DNA of 64,000 nucleotides, from contig NZ_KK073768.1 in assembly GCF_000582685.1 (NCBI RefSeq), positions 4,880,738-4,944,737 of the forward strand, read 5' to 3'. Of the stretch, positions 61,886-64,000 are shown in pieces. Numbering within the stretch: the first letter of the stretch is position 1; the number at the start of each line of letters is the position of its first letter. The DNA comes from [Scytonema hofmanni] UTEX 2349. Its GTDB lineage: Bacteria > Cyanobacteriota > Cyanobacteriia > Cyanobacteriales > Nostocaceae. The translations under genes and the position numbers were made by a program. A model generated the notes under the pieces. The model was not told the DNA's origin, did not search any database, and saw only the letters and a program-made list of their open reading frames with translations.

Positions 61886-63778
61886 ATGCTGCAAATTGAA
61901 AATAGCGAAACTTCCATGAACCAAAATTTAAGTGATTGGGATGAAGATTTAGCCCCTGAGCCAAAAGAAGTTTATCAAGACTTAGTTCGCGCACTGAAGC
62001 GGAAAGCAGGATTTGGCTTGTTTTTTGTGCAATGTACACCTGCGGAATCAGACCGCTTTCTTGCCAAACTTCCGCAGGATATTCCGCAGAAGAAAATTGA
62101 AGTTTTGCGCTTGGTCGAGCCGATTGATAATTTATATCAGCGAGTAGCTGAGTTTGTTAAAGATAAGCAAGTTGATATTTTATTGATTAAAGGACTGGAA
62201 TATTCTTTATATAAGTATGAGCAAAGAACTTTTGACGAAATTACAGGAGGACAATTTAGCAATTTAAGCAGTGTTCCGCCAATTTTAAATCATTTAAACC
62301 AACAGCGGGAACGGTTTAGAGATGATTTCCCGTTTTGCTTCGTTTTTCTCTTACGCTCATTTTCAATAAACTACTTAGTTCACCGTGCTCCCGATTTTTT
62401 TGATTGGCGTTCTGGTGTATTTGAATTGCCGACAACGCCAGAAGTGGTAGAAAAAGAATCATCTCGTTTACTAGATGAAACAGACTATGAGGAATATTTA
62501 CAACTCAGCCTAGAAAAAAAGATAGAGAAAGTATTGGAGATTGAAGAACTTATAACAGAAAAACATCAGACAAAGAATCGTAGGGCAATTTTACTATTTC
62601 AGCGAGGAAAATTGTTAGTTGCTTCTAAGGACTATGAAGCAGCGATTGCCTCTTTCGACGAGGCGGTAAAAATTAAACCAGACTTATATGAGGCTTGGGA
62701 CAACCGAGGTTTGGCGCTGTCTTATTTAGGACGCTACGAAGCAGCAATTATCTCCTACGACGAGGCGGTAAAAATTAAACCAGACTTACATGAGGCTTGG
62801 AATAACCGAGGTTTGGCACTGTCTTATTTAGTACGATATGAAACAGCAATTGCCTCCTACGATGAGGCGGTGAAAATCAAACCAAACTTACATGAGGCTT
62901 GGAACAACCGGGGTCTGGCGCTGTCTGATTTAGGACGCTACGAAGCGGCAATCGCCTCCTACGACGAGGCGGTAAAGATTAAACCAGACTTATATGAGGC
63001 TTGGTACAACCGAGGCGTTGCGCTGGGGGAATTAGGACGCTACGAACAGGCAATTGCATCCTTCGACCAAGCTCTAAAAATTCAACCAGACTTACATTCG
63101 GCTTCAAACATCTGGGGCATTCTGTTGGGGGATTTAGGACGCTACGAACAAGAAATTGCCTCCTACGACAAGGCGATGAAAATTAAACCAGACGACCACT
63201 CAGCTTGGTACAACAAAGGTATTGCGCTAGGGAAATTAGGACGCTATGAACAAGCAATTGCCTCTTTCGACGAGGCGGTAAAAATTAAACCAGACGACCA
63301 CTCAGCTTGGTACAATAAAGGTATTGCGCTGGGGAATTTAGAACGCTACGAACAAGCAATTGCCTCGTTCGACGAGGTGGTGAAAATTCAACCAGACGAC
63401 CACTCAGCTTGGTACAATAAAGGTATTGCGCTAGATGATTTAGGACAGTTGGAAGCAGCAATTGCATCTTACGATAATGCGGTAAAAATTAAACCAGACG
63501 ACTACTCAGCTTGGTACAATAAAGGCATTGCACTGTGCGATTTAGGACGCTTGGAAGAGGCAATTGCCTCCTTAGACGAGGCGGTGAAAATTAAACCAGA
63601 CTTACACTTTGGTTGGTACAATATAGCTCGCTGTTATACTCTTGAGGATAATATTGAACAGGCAATTGAAAACCTGGAAAAAGCAATTGACCTTTATCCC
63701 AAATATCGAGAAATAGCAAAGACTGACTCAGATTTTGATAATATTCGGAAATATGAGCAGTTTCGGGCGGTGATTTAA
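61886..63778 (+). CDS. Degenerate NTPase fused to TPR repeats
   Basis: 630 aa. Residues ~30-200 look like a P-loop-type domain whose Walker A is lost (FFVQCTPAESDRFLAKL), while a Walker B-like strand VDILLIKGLE remains. From ~250, ten to eleven 34-residue TPR units follow in perfect register (102-bp DNA period, ~62640-63690; for example AIASYDEAVKIKPDLYEAWY). It probably partners the NTPase encoded just upstream. Function unknown. Confidence 0.85.
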   Translation: MLQIENSETSMNQNLSDWDEDLAPEPKEVYQDLVRALKRKAGFGLFFVQCTPAESDRFLAKLPQDIPQKKIEVLRLVEPIDNLYQRVAEFVKDKQVDILLIKGLEYSLYKYEQRTFDEITGGQFSNLSSVPPILNHLNQQRERFRDDFPFCFVFLLRSFSINYLVHRAPDFFDWRSGVFELPTTPEVVEKESSRLLDETDYEEYLQLSLEKKIEKVLEIEELITEKHQTKNRRAILLFQRGKLLVASKDYEAAIASFDEAVKIKPDLYEAWDNRGLALSYLGRYEAAIISYDEAVKIKPDLHEAWNNRGLALSYLVRYETAIASYDEAVKIKPNLHEAWNNRGLALSDLGRYEAAIASYDEAVKIKPDLYEAWYNRGVALGELGRYEQAIASFDQALKIQPDLHSASNIWGILLGDLGRYEQEIASYDKAMKIKPDDHSAWYNKGIALGKLGRYEQAIASFDEAVKIKPDDHSAWYNKGIALGNLERYEQAIASFDEVVKIQPDDHSAWYNKGIALDDLGQLEAAIASYDNAVKIKPDDYSAWYNKGIALCDLGRLEEAIASLDEAVKIKPDLHFGWYNIARCYTLEDNIEQAIENLEKAIDLYPKYREIAKTDSDFDNIRKYEQFRAVI

Positions 63779-63820
63779 GGATAGCTACCAATTAATTAGT
63801 TTGACTTGTCTTATATAGGA

Positions 63821-64000
63821 CTAATATTTGATTTTTGAAAAAGCTCCGTACATCTGAAGAGTGGGAAAATCAAAGGTAGTGTGACGGATAAACCATTCAA
63901 ACATCCATTTTAAATGAGAGAATGAAGGGAGCAAAGCACGAAAACGTCGAACCCAGGTTTTGGCTTGCAACCAAACATCCTCAATGGGGTTTTGTACCGG
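63821..64000 (-). CDS. IS630-family transposase, C-terminal fragment (continues past window)
   Basis: Read from the right edge, 59 codons and a TAG stop (63821-63823) give PVQNPIEDVWLQAKTWVRRF, then RALLPSFSHLKWMFEWFIRH, ending MYGAFSKIKY. NPIEDVWLQAK holds the last catalytic Glu region of IS630/Tc1-mariner DDE transposases. The rest lies beyond base 64000; whether the copy is intact cannot be seen. Confidence 0.82.
   Translation of the reverse strand, partial: PVQNPIEDVWLQAKTWVRRFRALLPSFSHLKWMFEWFIRHTTFDFPTLQMYGAFSKIKY

Overview
The window is chromosomal DNA from a filamentous cyanobacterium (order Nostocales; a Scytonema-like host is my best guess). The support is frequent HIP1-type GCGATCGC octamers, a psbY gene, a CRR6-type NDH-1 maturation factor, a cyanobacterial pilMNOQ operon, a PatA/CheY/CheW/MCP/CheA taxis operon of the kind used by motile hormogonia, and many dispersed palindromic and heptamer repeats. 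All identifications come from reading the sequence and from memory of protein families; no database search was run.

Layout. (1) 1-11791: the left-end portion of a Tn7-like transposon that I recognise as a type V-K CRISPR-associated transposon (CAST). Reading inward from its end at 11791 there are TnsB-binding repeats, a promoter, tnsB, tnsC and tniQ on the minus strand. Convergent cargo follows on the plus strand: a giant TPR-CHAT protease-like gene, a small helical protein and a two-TM protein. The expected cas12k, tracrRNA, CRISPR array and right end would lie left of base 1 and are not visible. (2) 11792-20647: five-gene taxis operon. (3) 20648-25983: MITE, kinase-like protein, VOC protein, conserved cyanobacterial protein, gamma-carbonic-anhydrase-like protein, psbY, folC. 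(4) 25984-32792: lipoprotein solute-binding protein and pilMNOQ. (5) 33038-41238: DUF433 gene with a miniature IS200/IS605-like element, HU, a CobC-like aminotransferase carrying an in-frame minisatellite, a flavoprotein, a small secreted protein, a DUF3685 pseudo-receiver protein, a PerR-type Fur regulator and a LuxR-type regulator. (6) 41703-49670: an unusual six-gene cluster: two paralogous proteins built of Glu/Phe/Tyr-rich acidic stretches, FLG motifs and hydrophobic segments; an HExxH putative metallopeptidase; a protein with a transthyretin-like N-terminus; an unknown protein; a phospholipase C-like protein; and a broken lectin-repeat pseudogene. This is my main candidate for an undescribed system. 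(7) 49861-58307: housekeeping genes (crr6-like, glycosyltransferase 9, ispD, scpB, DUF760, HtrA protease, M23 peptidase) around a 1.67-kb gene-poor stretch. (8) 58339-64000: isochorismatase-like hydrolase, a RelE-type toxin-antitoxin pair, a P-loop NTPase plus degenerate-NTPase/TPR gene pair, and the 3' end of an IS630-family transposase cut by the window edge.

How they work together. The taxis operon and the separate pilMNOQ operon probably serve type IV pilus motility. The CAST end appears to let TnsB bind over its own promoter, and the CHAT module looks like a defence or cell-death cargo. The 41.7-49.7 kb cluster has the parts of a membrane-active or extracellular lytic system (possible pore-like proteins, protease, phospholipase, lectin relic), but its function is inferred only from motifs and gene order.
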